This document shows positions 20,201 through 28,118 of a DNA stretch of 64,000 nt, one piece after another; within the stretch, counting starts at the first letter, position 1, and every line of letters starts with the position of its first letter. Below the pieces are notes generated by a model. That model was not told where the DNA came from, did no database searches, and saw nothing but the letters and a program-made list of their open reading frames with translations. The DNA lies in contig JBFELU010000002.1 of NCBI GenBank assembly GCA_041551965.1, positions 1-64,000 of the forward strand, written 5' to 3'. This DNA comes from JBFELU01 sp041551965. GTDB lineage: Bacteria; Actinomycetota; Acidimicrobiia; Spongiisociales; UBA11373. A program made the translations under genes and the position numbers.

Positions 20201-23200
20201 TTGTCGACGATGGTGCCGCCTTCCTTCGAGGCGGTGTCGAACTCCTTGATCGTCAGCGTCTCTCCATCGTCGTGGGTGTCGTTCCCCAGCCAGCTCGTCG
20301 AAGCGACGAAGGTGAACGCAGTGTCCTCGGTCGTCGTGGCGGTGTCGTCGACGGCCTTCACCGGATTGACAAACGGGTCGACCGTGACCGTCACCGTTGC
20401 CGAGGCACACTTGCCACCGGTGTCGCAGATCTTGTAGACGAAGGTGTCGGTGCCCTCGAAGCCGTCGTCGGAGGTGTAGGTGACCTTCCCGTCTGAGGGG
20501 ACGGCGGTCCCGTCTCCGGGCTGCCCCTTGATGCTCAAGGTGGCCGCATCGAGCTCACCGTCGATGTCGCTGTCGTTGGCGAGCACATCGACGGTCACCG
20601 GCTCTCCCGATTCGGTGGTGGCCGTGTCGGCCACGGCCGTCGGTTTGTCGTTCACTTCGGTGATGGTGATCGTGACGGTTGCCGAGGCGGTGCCGCCGCG
20701 CCCGTCCGAGATCGTGTAGCCGAACGTCTGAGTGCCGAAGTCCTCCGCGTCCGGGGTGTAGGTGAAGGTGGTCCCCGTCCTGGTGAGCGTCCCCTTCTCC
20801 GGATCGGTGCTCGAGGTGATGGTGAGCAAGTCGCCGTCGGGATCGGAGTCGTTGGACAGCGGAGTGATGACGACCGGTCCTCCGTCCTCGGCGACCGTGG
20901 CCGCGTCGTCGGCCGCCGACGGTGGGTTGTTGGGGTCCTCCTCGACCGTGACCTCGATGGTCACCACGGCCGAGGCCGTCCCGCCGTTGCCGTCGTCGAT
21001 CACGTAGCCGAACGTGTCGAGAATGAGCCCGCTCTGGGTGGGCCCGAAGACGGGGGGCGTGTACAGGCAGGCGCCGGCCTCACACGACACGGTGCCGCCG
21101 AGCGCCGAGAACGAGTCCGGCGTGGGAGTGAGCGTATCCCCCTCCGGGTCGCCGTCGTTGGTGAGGATGTCGATTGTGACGGCGACACCTTCGATGGTTG
21201 CGCCACCGTCGGGCTCGGCAAAGGGAGGATCGTTGACGGGTGCGACCGTCACGGTCACGATGCCTTCGGCGCACGCTCCACGCAGGTCGCAGACGCCGTA
21301 GAAGAAGGTCTCGACGCCGGACACCTCCGGGTCGGGCACGTAGCGGAGCGCACCGTCGAGGGGCATCGCCGTGCCCAGCGTCGGGGGGACCGCCACGAAC
21401 AGGGTCCCCGGATCGAGTTCGTCCTCGGGGTCCTCGTCGTTCGACAGAGCCGGGATGACGACCGGCACGTCTTCGTCGGTCTCGGCCGAGTCGTCACCGA
21501 CCATCGGAGGGTCGTTCACCGGGAGGACCTCGATCATCACGGTCGCCACGCCGCCCAACCCGGCGACGTTCTCCACGCGGTAGCGGATCTCCGCCATGCC
21601 GAACCAGTTCGGCTCCGGCGTGAAGAGGATGCCCTCGGGCAGCACCTCCGTCGTGCCGTGCTCGGGGCCCACGATGACGACCAGGGTCGCCGGATCGAGG
21701 CCCAGATCATCGAGATCGTTGGCGAGCACGTCGACGAGCACCGGCACGTCCTCGTCGATCACGGCCTCGTCGTCCACCAGGCCGGGTGGTGCATTCGGCG
21801 ACGAAGACGAGAGCAAGAGCTCGATGAGAGCCACCGGTTCGCCCTCCGGTCCCATGATGAGGACCGCCAGCCGGTCCTCACCGTCGAAGCCGGGGCCGGG
21901 CGTGTACGAGAGGATGCCACCTCGGATCGTCGCGGTCCCCCATGTCGGAGCATCCCAGATCTCTGCCGCCAGCCCCGCCGCGAGTTCCGACGGATCGAGG
22001 ACTTCGATGTCGGTCGTCTCCTCGAACAGCACCCCGATCTCCACCTCCGCCCGTCGGGCATCCCCGAGCTGGATCAGCGGAACGGTCGTAGTGCTGGCGA
22101 TCGTGACTTCTTCAGCTGGCAGCGGCGGGAGAGAGATCTCCGGTTCCACATCGGGGGGAGCGATCACCCCGGCACCGGCCAGAGCCAGTGCCGCCGAGGC
22201 CGCCACCGACGCCATGCCCACTCCGGCGCCTGCGCTCCGGAGGAACGGGAGCTGACCGAGCAACGAAGCGGGCCCGGCAACCCAGCGCAGCCGGCTCGGG
22301 GCGATGCGCAGGAAAGCCCGGACCACATCGGCGTCGAATTGCCCGCCGGCGTTGCGGGCCAGTTCCTCGCGAGCCGCCGCCGCCGACAGGGGCTTCTTGT
22401 GGGATCGGCCCGAGGTCATCACGTCGAAGGCATCGGCAACCGCACAGATGCGGCCTGCCAGCGAGATCTCCTCGCCGGTCTTGCCGTCGGGGTACCCGGT
22501 TCCGTCGAAGCGTTCGTGGTGCTCGCCGATCGCCCCGGCCCAGTCGCCGAGCCACTCCCGGAGCGGGCCGCACAACTCGAGGCCGTGCTGCGGATGCTGC
22601 TCGATCTTCGCCCACTCGGCATCGGTCAAGCTTCCGGCCTTGCCCAGGATTCCTTCGCTGATTCGAAGCTTCCCGATGTCGTGGAGGGTGGCCGCCCACC
22701 CCAGCTTCCCAAGTGATGCTTCATCGAGGCCGAGCTCTCGGCCCATCAACTCTGCATACGCCGCCACCCGGCCCCGGTCGCCGAACCGGCCGTGCTGACG
22801 TACCGCACTCGTGAGCAACTCCCCCAGCGCACCGTCGAGATCTCCGGGATCCAGGTTGCCGAGTCCGGCCAGATGATCCTCGACGGATCTTCGCGACCGC
22901 CGTGCGACCTGCAGACGTGACGGGGCTTCGCCGGGGAACTCGAGAGTCATCCCCAGCAGCGACGCCAGCGGTCCCAGGGGCCGAAGCAACGTTCGGATCG
23001 CAAACAGGCCGGCACCCGATGCCGCGACCACGGCGCCCCACCACCCAGCCTGCTGGAGCAGACCGTCGGGGGCCGGCGCGAACCGAGCGGCGGCGACTGC
23101 AGCACCGGCGGCGCCTGCCACCGGCAAGAGCGCCGTCAGCGCCCGCACGCCGCGTGCCGGCCACGGACGCTTCTGCCACCGTTTGGCCGCGCCCCCGGAT

Positions 23201-23226
23201 TCCTGAGGGACTTGATCCGTCATCAC
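17236..23226 (-). CDS. Giant HD-GYP / cadherin-like repeat / lamin-tail surface protein
   Basis: 1996 residues. Two membrane segments (about 31-48 and 62-80) precede a cytoplasmic HD-GYP-type phosphohydrolase domain (about 110-315) with LHDIGK at 181-186 and HHERFDGTGYPDG at 236-248, the signature of cyclic-di-GMP phosphodiesterases. A third hydrophobic segment (about 334-353) should export the rest. From about residue 480 there are about eleven cadherin-like (tandem-95) modules of roughly 99 residues, with N-D-x-P-x-A-x-D-D starts, G/S-N-D-x-D acidic Ca-type loops and DTFTYTV ends. A lamin-tail domain (about 1459-1640, INEVLFEQST to DFVAWGPD) interrupts the array, followed by a further cadherin-like module and two divergent modules. 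No LPxTG or other anchor is seen at the C-terminus. Inference: a membrane-anchored adhesin with a built-in cyclic-dinucleotide enzyme. The catalytic residues look intact, but activity is unproven. Confidence 0.88.
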   Translation of the reverse strand: MMTDQVPQESGGAAKRWQKRPWPARGVRALTALLPVAGAAGAAVAAARFAPAPDGLLQQAGWWGAVVAASGAGLFAIRTLLRPLGPLASLLGMTLEFPGEAPSRLQVARRSRRSVEDHLAGLGNLDPGDLDGALGELLTSAVRQHGRFGDRGRVAAYAELMGRELGLDEASLGKLGWAATLHDIGKLRISEGILGKAGSLTDAEWAKIEQHPQHGLELCGPLREWLGDWAGAIGEHHERFDGTGYPDGKTGEEISLAGRICAVADAFDVMTSGRSHKKPLSAAAAREELARNAGGQFDADVVRAFLRIAPSRLRWVAGPASLLGQLPFLRSAGAGVGMASVAASAALALAGAGVIAPPDVEPEISLPPLPAEEVTIASTTTVPLIQLGDARRAEVEIGVLFEETTDIEVLDPSELAAGLAAEIWDAPTWGTATIRGGILSYTPGPGFDGEDRLAVLIMGPEGEPVALIELLLSSSSPNAPPGLVDDEAVIDEDVPVLVDVLANDLDDLGLDPATLVVIVGPEHGTTEVLPEGILFTPEPNWFGMAEIRYRVENVAGLGGVATVMIEVLPVNDPPMVGDDSAETDEDVPVVIPALSNDEDPEDELDPGTLFVAVPPTLGTAMPLDGALRYVPDPEVSGVETFFYGVCDLRGACAEGIVTVTVAPVNDPPFAEPDGGATIEGVAVTIDILTNDGDPEGDTLTPTPDSFSALGGTVSCEAGACLYTPPVFGPTQSGLILDTFGYVIDDGNGGTASAVVTIEVTVEEDPNNPPSAADDAATVAEDGGPVVITPLSNDSDPDGDLLTITSSTDPEKGTLTRTGTTFTYTPDAEDFGTQTFGYTISDGRGGTASATVTITITEVNDKPTAVADTATTESGEPVTVDVLANDSDIDGELDAATLSIKGQPGDGTAVPSDGKVTYTSDDGFEGTDTFVYKICDTGGKCASATVTVTVDPFVNPVKAVDDTATTTEDTAFTFVASTSWLGNDTHDDGETLTIKEFDTASKEGGTIVDNLDGSYTYTPAAEFSGEDTFTYTATDAAGNTGTATVTVTVTAVDDPPDAVDDTASTDEDTPKVFTASTDWLGNDTDPENDPLTITAFDAASTAGGTIVDNLDGTYTYTPAAGFNGSDTFTYTVSDGAGGTDTATVTVSVGAVNDPPEATDDSAATDEDTPKLFHAATDWLGNDTDPDADPLTVSAFDGISSAGGSVVDHGNGTYTYTPPAHFGGTDTFTYTVSDGTDSDTATVTVTVSAVNDAPNAAGDWYTTAEDTPLTFTAATDWLGNDTDIEGGAITLTGFDAITAAGGTVTDLGAGSYRYDPPADFAGADTFTYSVTDGTDPATGAVLIAVTPVADAPLAGDDPDGGDTAADFEVALVATLVIPAAELVDNDTDADGDALSIVPSGPTATAQGSVTCDANGCTYTPNGTFIGVDTFTYDVTDGALTDTATVTVTVTDYVLSPEAGRAVINEVLFEQSTGLEGIIENDEFVELYNASGHPLDVSGWMLSDSDHITGSFDAPASFTYAFPGGSVIPAGGYAVLWLGVDQTTTNPGFTNVVGGTDLELWAGGSTLLDSAGDELWLYDEGYELVDFVAWGPDTAANRNGNPPDALGVWDPLPNNEGALIPVAFGQSLSLAPNGQDADDSFCWEPATSGAATCAAAALTIDTDAFGTRVTSVGGANNATTNNPPVATSDGPFPVFEDGAIVFSDAGDWLANDTDADLDPVTLSGFDVATAQGGTVTDVGGGSYRYEPPADFSGTDTFTYSITDGLGGYATATVTVAVGALNDAPAFDRGFDVVIAEDSGAHAAAWATGMTAGPADEAGQALSFEVVANSNADLFATPPAVALDGTLSFTPAADAAGTAFIGIRLRDDGGTADGGEDTSPTVMLTIVVTPVNDVPRFTKGPDVTVTEGSGAYSAAWGTGIVAGPPDEAWQVLTFEVTANDNPGLFDVLPAVAGDGTLTFTPVAVGIGTATLEIRIRDDGGTADGGIDVSAVQIFTITVGG
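18880..20400 (-). repeat. Tandem ~300-bp repeats encoding cadherin-like modules
   Basis: At DNA level the modules within the giant gene recur at about 300-base spacing. A recognisable block, the reverse complement of LGNDTD coding sequence (GTCGTTCCCCAGCCA), appears near 19390, 19684, 19981 and 20279. These copies encode modules of the form STDWLGNDTDPxxDPLT. Their similarity suggests recent duplication and a locus prone to copy-number change or misassembly. Confidence 0.75.
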
Positions 23227-23298
23227 CCGTAGGCATCGGAGCGCAAAGGGGACGACTTGAGGAGACCGTTGCGGGATCGGGCCCCGGATTGGGTGTGT

Positions 23299-24537
23299 CT
23301 AGGGCTCGGGGCCGACTTGGACGATCCGCTCGACGACCCGGTAGGCCTCTTCCGCCATGTGGTGCTCCCCGGGTCGCAGCAGGTTGGCCATCACCCGCAG
23401 GACCCACTCCATCAGCGGGCGGGACCGCAGCCCGATGCGGGTGAGGGCCTTCATCACACCCGGCCGGCCGATCGCTCTCACGAAGGCTCGAGACGTTCGG
23501 TAGTAGAGGCCGTAGGTGTCATCGAGCTCGTAGCGATAGCCGTGGAGCAGCGACGCGTCTCCGGCGGCGAGGGCGGCATGCACGTGCCGGGCGGCGATCC
23601 GGCCGGTCTCGTAGGCGTAGGCGATGCCCTCCCCGTTGAAGGGATTGACGGCGCCGGCGGCGTCACCCACCAAGACCCAGTTGGGACCGACCTTGGGACC
23701 CACCGAGAACGCCATCGGGAGCTTCCCGCCGCGTGGCTCGCTCACCTTCGAGTGAGGGCCGAGATCCCAGTACTCGGGTGCCGTCACCTCGAGCGCCGTC
23801 ATCAGCACCGAGGTGTTGACATCCTTCCAGCGGTGGAAGGTCGACAACACACCGACCCCGACGTTGACGGTGCCGTCGCCCAGCGGGAAGACCCATCCGT
23901 AGCCCGGCACGGTGGCTCCCTCGGCATCTCGGAGATCGAGGTGACTCTCGATGTATCGGTCGTCGGAGCGAGGGCTGGCGTAGTAGCCGCGTGCGGCGAG
24001 CCCGAACGGCAGGTGCCGGTCCCTCTCGGCCGACAGTGACCGGCCGAACCGGCTCAGCGAGCCGTCGGCGACGACGACGATCCGGGGAGAGACGACCTCG
24101 CGATCCTCCCCCGCCACCAGCTCCACCGCAGTGAGGCGACCTTCGTCGAGTACCGGCTTGGCCTCCGTGCCGGCCCGCAGCACGGCACCCTGCTTCTCGG
24201 CCAGGCGAGCGACCTCCCAGTCGAGATCGGCCCGGCGAAGCACGCCACCCCAGTTGGGGTAGACCGGGTGGTCGGGCCATTCCAGCTCGAGCATGAGGTC
24301 GCCCGAGTAGGCGCGCAGACCACCGACCCGGTGGAACTCCGGCAGAGAGAAATCGAAGCCCATGTCCTCGAGTTGGCGGATGGAACGGGGGGTGAGGCCA
24401 TCGCCACACGGCTTGGGACGGGGGTACTCCTTCTTCTCGGCCACGAGGACGGAGTGGCCCTCCCGGGCCAGCCAGTGAGCCGCGGCGGCGCCTCCCGGTC
24501 CACCGCCGACGACCAGCACGTCGAGTCGATCGGCCAT
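23299..24537 (-). CDS. Geranylgeranyl reductase family flavoprotein
   Basis: 412 residues. FAD-dependent oxidoreductase with the N-terminal dinucleotide motif VVGGGPGGAAAAHWLAREG, the family motif PRPKPCGDGL, and the second FAD motif VLVGDAAGAVNPFNGEGI. The family reduces isoprenoid double bonds: chlorophyll or archaeal lipid side chains, and in actinobacteria one double bond of menaquinone (MenJ type). With complex I and a menaquinol bc complex close by, menaquinone is the likely substrate, but that is inference. It is probably leaderless: TAATCT (minus strand) ends 7 bases before the ATG. It ends 72 bases before the giant HD-GYP gene and could be co-transcribed with it. Confidence 0.8.
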   Translation of the reverse strand: MADRLDVLVVGGGPGGAAAAHWLAREGHSVLVAEKKEYPRPKPCGDGLTPRSIRQLEDMGFDFSLPEFHRVGGLRAYSGDLMLELEWPDHPVYPNWGGVLRRADLDWEVARLAEKQGAVLRAGTEAKPVLDEGRLTAVELVAGEDREVVSPRIVVVADGSLSRFGRSLSAERDRHLPFGLAARGYYASPRSDDRYIESHLDLRDAEGATVPGYGWVFPLGDGTVNVGVGVLSTFHRWKDVNTSVLMTALEVTAPEYWDLGPHSKVSEPRGGKLPMAFSVGPKVGPNWVLVGDAAGAVNPFNGEGIAYAYETGRIAARHVHAALAAGDASLLHGYRYELDDTYGLYYRTSRAFVRAIGRPGVMKALTRIGLRSRPLMEWVLRVMANLLRPGEHHMAEEAYRVVERIVQVGPEP

Positions 24538-24580
24538 GGCAGCGAGATTACCGGGGGGTGGATCGGTAGCCGAAGGCGGG

Positions 24581-25447
24581 CTACTCGCCGGCGGCGCCCT
24601 CGTCGATCTCGGCGAGACCGCAGTCGACGAGAGCCTCGTCGAGTGACTGGCCGCCGAACTGGACCCGTTCGTAGAGGACCACGGCCCGGATCTCCTCTTC
24701 GGAAAGGGCGCCCTGGAAGCCGGGCATCTGGGCACCGCTGCCGCCGACCGGCTTTTCGGTGGCCCCGTAGGTCGACTCGGGCCAGTCGGCCGTGCCGAGG
24801 GTCACCCAGTCGACCTGAGCCTGGCACTGGCCCGGAGGGAAGGTCTGCAACAGGGCCCCACCGGTGAATCCGGGGAAGTTGCCTGCACCGCCCCCGCCCT
24901 CACCGTGGCACGCGGCACAGGTGGCGTATTCGAGGCTCCCGATCGAGAAGAAGTCGGTCAACGAGAGCCCGTACGGGCTGCCGTCGCAACCCACGGCGAC
25001 GCCCGAAACCGGATCGACCGCCAGCCGCCCGGCATCGCCGCAGTTGGGGCCGTTGGGGAAGAAGAGGGCATAGCCGATGGCAAAGGCCGGCACGATCATG
25101 AACAAAACCACCAGCCAGCGAGGAATGGCACCGGCAGCCACCGCGTCCTCCTCGCTCTCGTAGCGGGGTTCCTCCTCGGAGATCACTTCGGGGGCCGGAG
25201 GAGCCTCCACTCCGATCACCTCGACCTCGGGTCCCTCGGCCGGGGCCGGGGCGGCCGGAGCCTCGCCGGTCGGCTCGGCGGCAGGTGCGGTGGATTCGGC
25301 GGGAGCAACCGCCTCGCCGCCCCCCCAAGCCGCCAGCACCGATTCCATGGAAACGCCCTGGGCCTTGGCCCGCGCCTCGGCGGAACGTAGCACCAGCACC
25401 TCGGGAGTACCGAGTGCGGCGGCTGCGGCGGCGAGAAGTTCTTCCAT
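24581..25447 (-). CDS. Membrane-anchored monohaem cytochrome c with docking-like N-terminus
   Basis: 288 residues. Residues 1-35 form a short helical motif (VLVLRSAEARAKAQG) that matches three copies in the cytochrome b C-terminal subunit across the divergent promoter. An Ala/Pro/Glu-rich linker follows, one membrane helix (WLVVLFMIVPAFAIGYALFF), and an external class I cytochrome c domain with CAACH. Methionine candidates for the sixth ligand lie in AQMPGF. ATG at 25447 is four bases after the stop of the CcoN-CcoO fusion, so both belong to one transcript. A role as an electron carrier attached to the adjacent complexes is inferred. Confidence 0.8.
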   Translation of the reverse strand: MEELLAAAAAALGTPEVLVLRSAEARAKAQGVSMESVLAAWGGGEAVAPAESTAPAAEPTGEAPAAPAPAEGPEVEVIGVEAPPAPEVISEEEPRYESEEDAVAAGAIPRWLVVLFMIVPAFAIGYALFFPNGPNCGDAGRLAVDPVSGVAVGCDGSPYGLSLTDFFSIGSLEYATCAACHGEGGGGAGNFPGFTGGALLQTFPPGQCQAQVDWVTLGTADWPESTYGATEKPVGGSGAQMPGFQGALSEEEIRAVVLYERVQFGGQSLDEALVDCGLAEIDEGAAGE

Positions 25448-25451
25448 CGAG

Positions 25452-27323
25452 CTACTCCAGTCCCGCCACGTAGACGGCGAGAGCCGCCCGTTCATCGGCG
25501 GACAGGTGATCGAATGCCGGCATCGTCGACCAGGGGCGGACCGCCCGCGGATCGGCCAGGTAGTCCGTCAGGGCGGCGGCATCGCCGGCGAACTGCCTGC
25601 TTCCGGCATGAGCGAGGTCGGGACCGATCCGCATGAGACCCAGCAGATCGACGTCGTCGTTGGCATAGTCGCCGACCACCGAGACCGGACCCAGGCCCAC
25701 GTCGGTCACGATCCCCCGCACCTGCTGTGTGTGGCAATACCAGCAACCTTCCCGGACGTAGAGGTCACGCCCGAGGGAACCGACGGGTTCCTCTTCGTGG
25801 GGACGGGTCGCCTCGGCGAGAAGCGAGGGAGGATCCCCGGTATCGGCCGCCGGGAGCACCACCACCGACACCGCCACGACGACGAACACCACTGCAATGC
25901 CGCGGAGGATGGTGCGGAGCGGAGCACGGGGGCCGTCGACCCCGACGTCCTCATCGAGACCGGCTCCGCCCAGCGTGACCAGGAAGCCGAGCAACAAGAA
26001 GAGGGCGGCGATGACCACCAGGCCGAGCCCGACCACCTGGGTCACCTGCAACCCCTCCAGTGGCACCACGGAGCTGCGAAAGGCTTCGCCGACATTGGCC
26101 GCCGAGTCCGGGCTCACCGACCCGACCCAGGTGTAGCCCTGCTGGAGACCGCCGATCCAACGAGAGGCGAGGACCGTGCCCAGCCCCGCCGCCAACGCCC
26201 CGATCTGCACGGCGCCGAGAGCACGGGGCCACGAACGATTCGAAGCCGCATGAACGGCGGCAAAGGCAAACGCCGTGGCGGCGCCGAAGAGCGCCAGGAC
26301 CTCGACGGATCCCTCCCACAGTGTGAAGTGGAGGACCGAACTCGCACCGCGAAGCGACCCGATGAAGAGATGGATCGCCGTGATCACCACCAAGCCGACA
26401 CCGATGACCGACAACTGGACCGATCGCGACTCTGAGACCACCGCCCACCGCCCCCGCAGCGCGTGCGCGAAGTCGGCGGCGATGGTGAACGCCGCCACGA
26501 TGAGACCGGCGCCGAAAAGCACCGGCACCGTCTCGAGCCAGTCCGGCGTCGGTCCGTATTGGAGCTCCCGAGGAGCCATCCACAGCCAGGAGAAGAGCAG
26601 CGACCAGAAGCCGATCGCACCGAGCCGAGGATGAAAGGACCAACCGGTCGACCGGCCGACCAGGTAGTAGGCGATACCGATGCCGAGCATCGCCGGGCCG
26701 AGGCCGCCGATCACCGTGGCGGCGAACCGCCCCTGCAGTGCCGCAGGAACACCGTCGAGCCCGGGGATCGCTCCGGTCACGAAGCCCGCCCATTGCAGCC
26801 AAAGTCCGGCCACGACATACCAGGCCGCCGTGGGCAGCCCCTCGGTCGACCCCCGCACGGCTCGCGTGACGGCCGCGGCCATTGCCAACAAGCCGACTGC
26901 GACCGCGGCGTCGGACCACCAGGGGAGCTCGAGCAACCGGCCGCCGGCGCTCTCACCGAGGAGGATGCCCGCCGTTCCCGCGCCGAGACCACCCGCGACC
27001 GCCAGCAGGCCACCCACGGTCAATGCAGGGGCCGGCCGTTGCCCGCCGAGCCGGGGAATCACCCAGATCGCACCACCGGCCAGGCCGAGAGTGAGCCAAC
27101 CCACCACCACGGCATTCAACGACGCGGGCAGGAGCCGCCCGTACGCGAGGTACTCCTCTCCGGCCAGGAAGTCGGGCCAAACGAGCTTGGCCGCAGCGGC
27201 GGCATACGCGGCCGAGCCGATCAACAGCAGCACGACGGCCACCGCCAGGTAGAGGCGGGCGATCCCGGACGGAGCCATACCGGTGGCGGCGTTCGGGGAT
27301 TCGATGGTGTCGGTGGCGGGCAC
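25452..27323 (-). CDS. CcoN-CcoO fusion with a haem-ligand-free CcoN half
   Basis: 623 residues. Residues 20-455 match cbb3 oxidase subunit I (CcoN) over about twelve membrane segments. However, the expected ligands are absent: PLHTNA of the low-spin haem helix is PASLNA (Ser68), the copper-site HH before the PxPxW segment is RE (252-253), the upstream YGHN-type histidine is missing near 198-206, and the HxH haem pair is VEV (340-342). Residues 475-623 are a CcoO-type domain: membrane helix, GCWYCHTQQVR with haem-binding CWYCH (527-531), and STMPAF with distal Met601. So electron transfer is plausible only through the c-type haem, and oxygen reduction by this subunit is unlikely. Start: GTG 27323 after a GGAGGG ribosome site; ATG 27359 lies inside the probable -10 (TAATGT). 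No CcoP or assembly genes are seen. Confidence 0.82.
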   Translation of the reverse strand: MPATDTIESPNAATGMAPSGIARLYLAVAVVLLLIGSAAYAAAAAKLVWPDFLAGEEYLAYGRLLPASLNAVVVGWLTLGLAGGAIWVIPRLGGQRPAPALTVGGLLAVAGGLGAGTAGILLGESAGGRLLELPWWSDAAVAVGLLAMAAAVTRAVRGSTEGLPTAAWYVVAGLWLQWAGFVTGAIPGLDGVPAALQGRFAATVIGGLGPAMLGIGIAYYLVGRSTGWSFHPRLGAIGFWSLLFSWLWMAPRELQYGPTPDWLETVPVLFGAGLIVAAFTIAADFAHALRGRWAVVSESRSVQLSVIGVGLVVITAIHLFIGSLRGASSVLHFTLWEGSVEVLALFGAATAFAFAAVHAASNRSWPRALGAVQIGALAAGLGTVLASRWIGGLQQGYTWVGSVSPDSAANVGEAFRSSVVPLEGLQVTQVVGLGLVVIAALFLLLGFLVTLGGAGLDEDVGVDGPRAPLRTILRGIAVVFVVVAVSVVVLPAADTGDPPSLLAEATRPHEEEPVGSLGRDLYVREGCWYCHTQQVRGIVTDVGLGPVSVVGDYANDDVDLLGLMRIGPDLAHAGSRQFAGDAAALTDYLADPRAVRPWSTMPAFDHLSADERAALAVYVAGLE

Positions 27324-27355
27324 TCCCCCGTCCCTCCGTCGTGTGTCGGCCGAGA

Positions 27356-27361
27356 ACATTA
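27356..27361 (-). promoter_or_regulatory. Candidate -10 of the CcoN-CcoO / cytochrome c operon
   Basis: TAATGT on the minus strand, about 33 bases before the GTG start and upstream of the ribosome site. No convincing -35 was seen. It fits the TAnnnT pattern used elsewhere in this window. Confidence 0.4.
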
Positions 27362-27463
27362 GCCCCACCGTCCGAGGTCCACGCGGGGCGGGACGATTGT
27401 CTCGAACAGACCGGGCGGCGTCAAAGCACGTCGGCCCGGTTCTCCCCCGGGCGGCGGGGCGCG

Positions 27464-27469
27464 TACAAT
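27464..27469 (+). promoter_or_regulatory. Candidate -10 of the bc-complex operon
   Basis: TACAAT, about 32 bases before the GTG start at 27501 and followed by the strong ribosome site GGAGGAGGAG (27482-27491). It faces the leftward CcoN-like promoter about 100 bases away, so the two respiratory transcripts share one control region. I found no Rex-type inverted repeat there. Confidence 0.45.
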
Positions 27470-27500
27470 GTCGCCGCTTTCGGAGGAGGAGCCCGGCCGC

Positions 27501-28118
27501 GTGACCGAGCAGCAACGCGTCAGGATCGGCATCGCCGGAATCGGCGCAGGCTCGGTGCTGCTCGTGGTCGGGGTGCTGATCGCTCACTTCACGGGGCTGG
27601 CTGAAACCGACGGAGTGGGCCGGGAGATCTACCCCCACATCCCCCGATGTCTGCCGTGGGAAGACGATCCCGCCAAGTGCTGGATGCTGCCGACGGGAGG
27701 GCAGATCATCGCGTTCGTCGGCAGCCAGCTGCTCCTGGCCGGAATCGTGCTCGGCTGGATCCTGGGGCGGCCCCTCACCTGGGCCCGGGCCTCCGCGGCC
27801 GCCATGCTTTTCACGGTCGAGGCGATCCTCCTCTTCGGCGTGGTCCCCAATCAGTGGCTCACGCTGGCGCAGGGGACCTTCGAGTGGACCGAGCAGAAGA
27901 TCGCCTTCACGTTGCCGCGATGGCTCGTGCTCAACAACGAGGTCGGAATCTCCTACGGGGCGATCAAGGATCTCGTCTCCGGCGGCTACTCGGCGGTGAT
28001 GCTCGGCGTGATCGCCGTCACCGCGTATCAGTTGCAGGAGCGGGCCAAGCGCAAGGATGAGCCGCCGCCCCCGCGGATCTCGGCCTACGGTCGACCGATG
28101 GTGAAGGGAGAGCGCTAG
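27501..28118 (+). CDS. Membrane protein of unknown function, first gene of the bc operon
   Basis: 205 residues, four hydrophobic segments: about 9-33, 67-90, 92-118 and 167-185. Between the first two is a loop with two cysteines (HIPRCLPWEDDPAKCWML) predicted on the outer face, which may form a disulfide. The C-terminus is basic and cytoplasmic. GTG start at 27501 with a good ribosome site about 9 nt upstream; its TAG stop is immediately followed by the ferredoxin ATG. I do not recognise the family. Position suggests an accessory subunit of the cytochrome bc complex or its ferredoxin. Confidence 0.7.
   Translation: MTEQQRVRIGIAGIGAGSVLLVVGVLIAHFTGLAETDGVGREIYPHIPRCLPWEDDPAKCWMLPTGGQIIAFVGSQLLLAGIVLGWILGRPLTWARASAAAMLFTVEAILLFGVVPNQWLTLAQGTFEWTEQKIAFTLPRWLVLNNEVGISYGAIKDLVSGGYSAVMLGVIAVTAYQLQERAKRKDEPPPPRISAYGRPMVKGER

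Noticed and set aside
17182..20496. A 1104-residue open frame antisense to the repeat protein
   Set aside because: It mirrors the sense repeats, is Gly/Arg/Val-rich as antisense frames in GC-rich repeats are, and has no recognisable domain or start context.
27324..27500. Rex operator controlling the respiratory operons
   Set aside because: Neither this region nor 17065-17235 contains a TTGTGAA/TTCACAA type inverted repeat.
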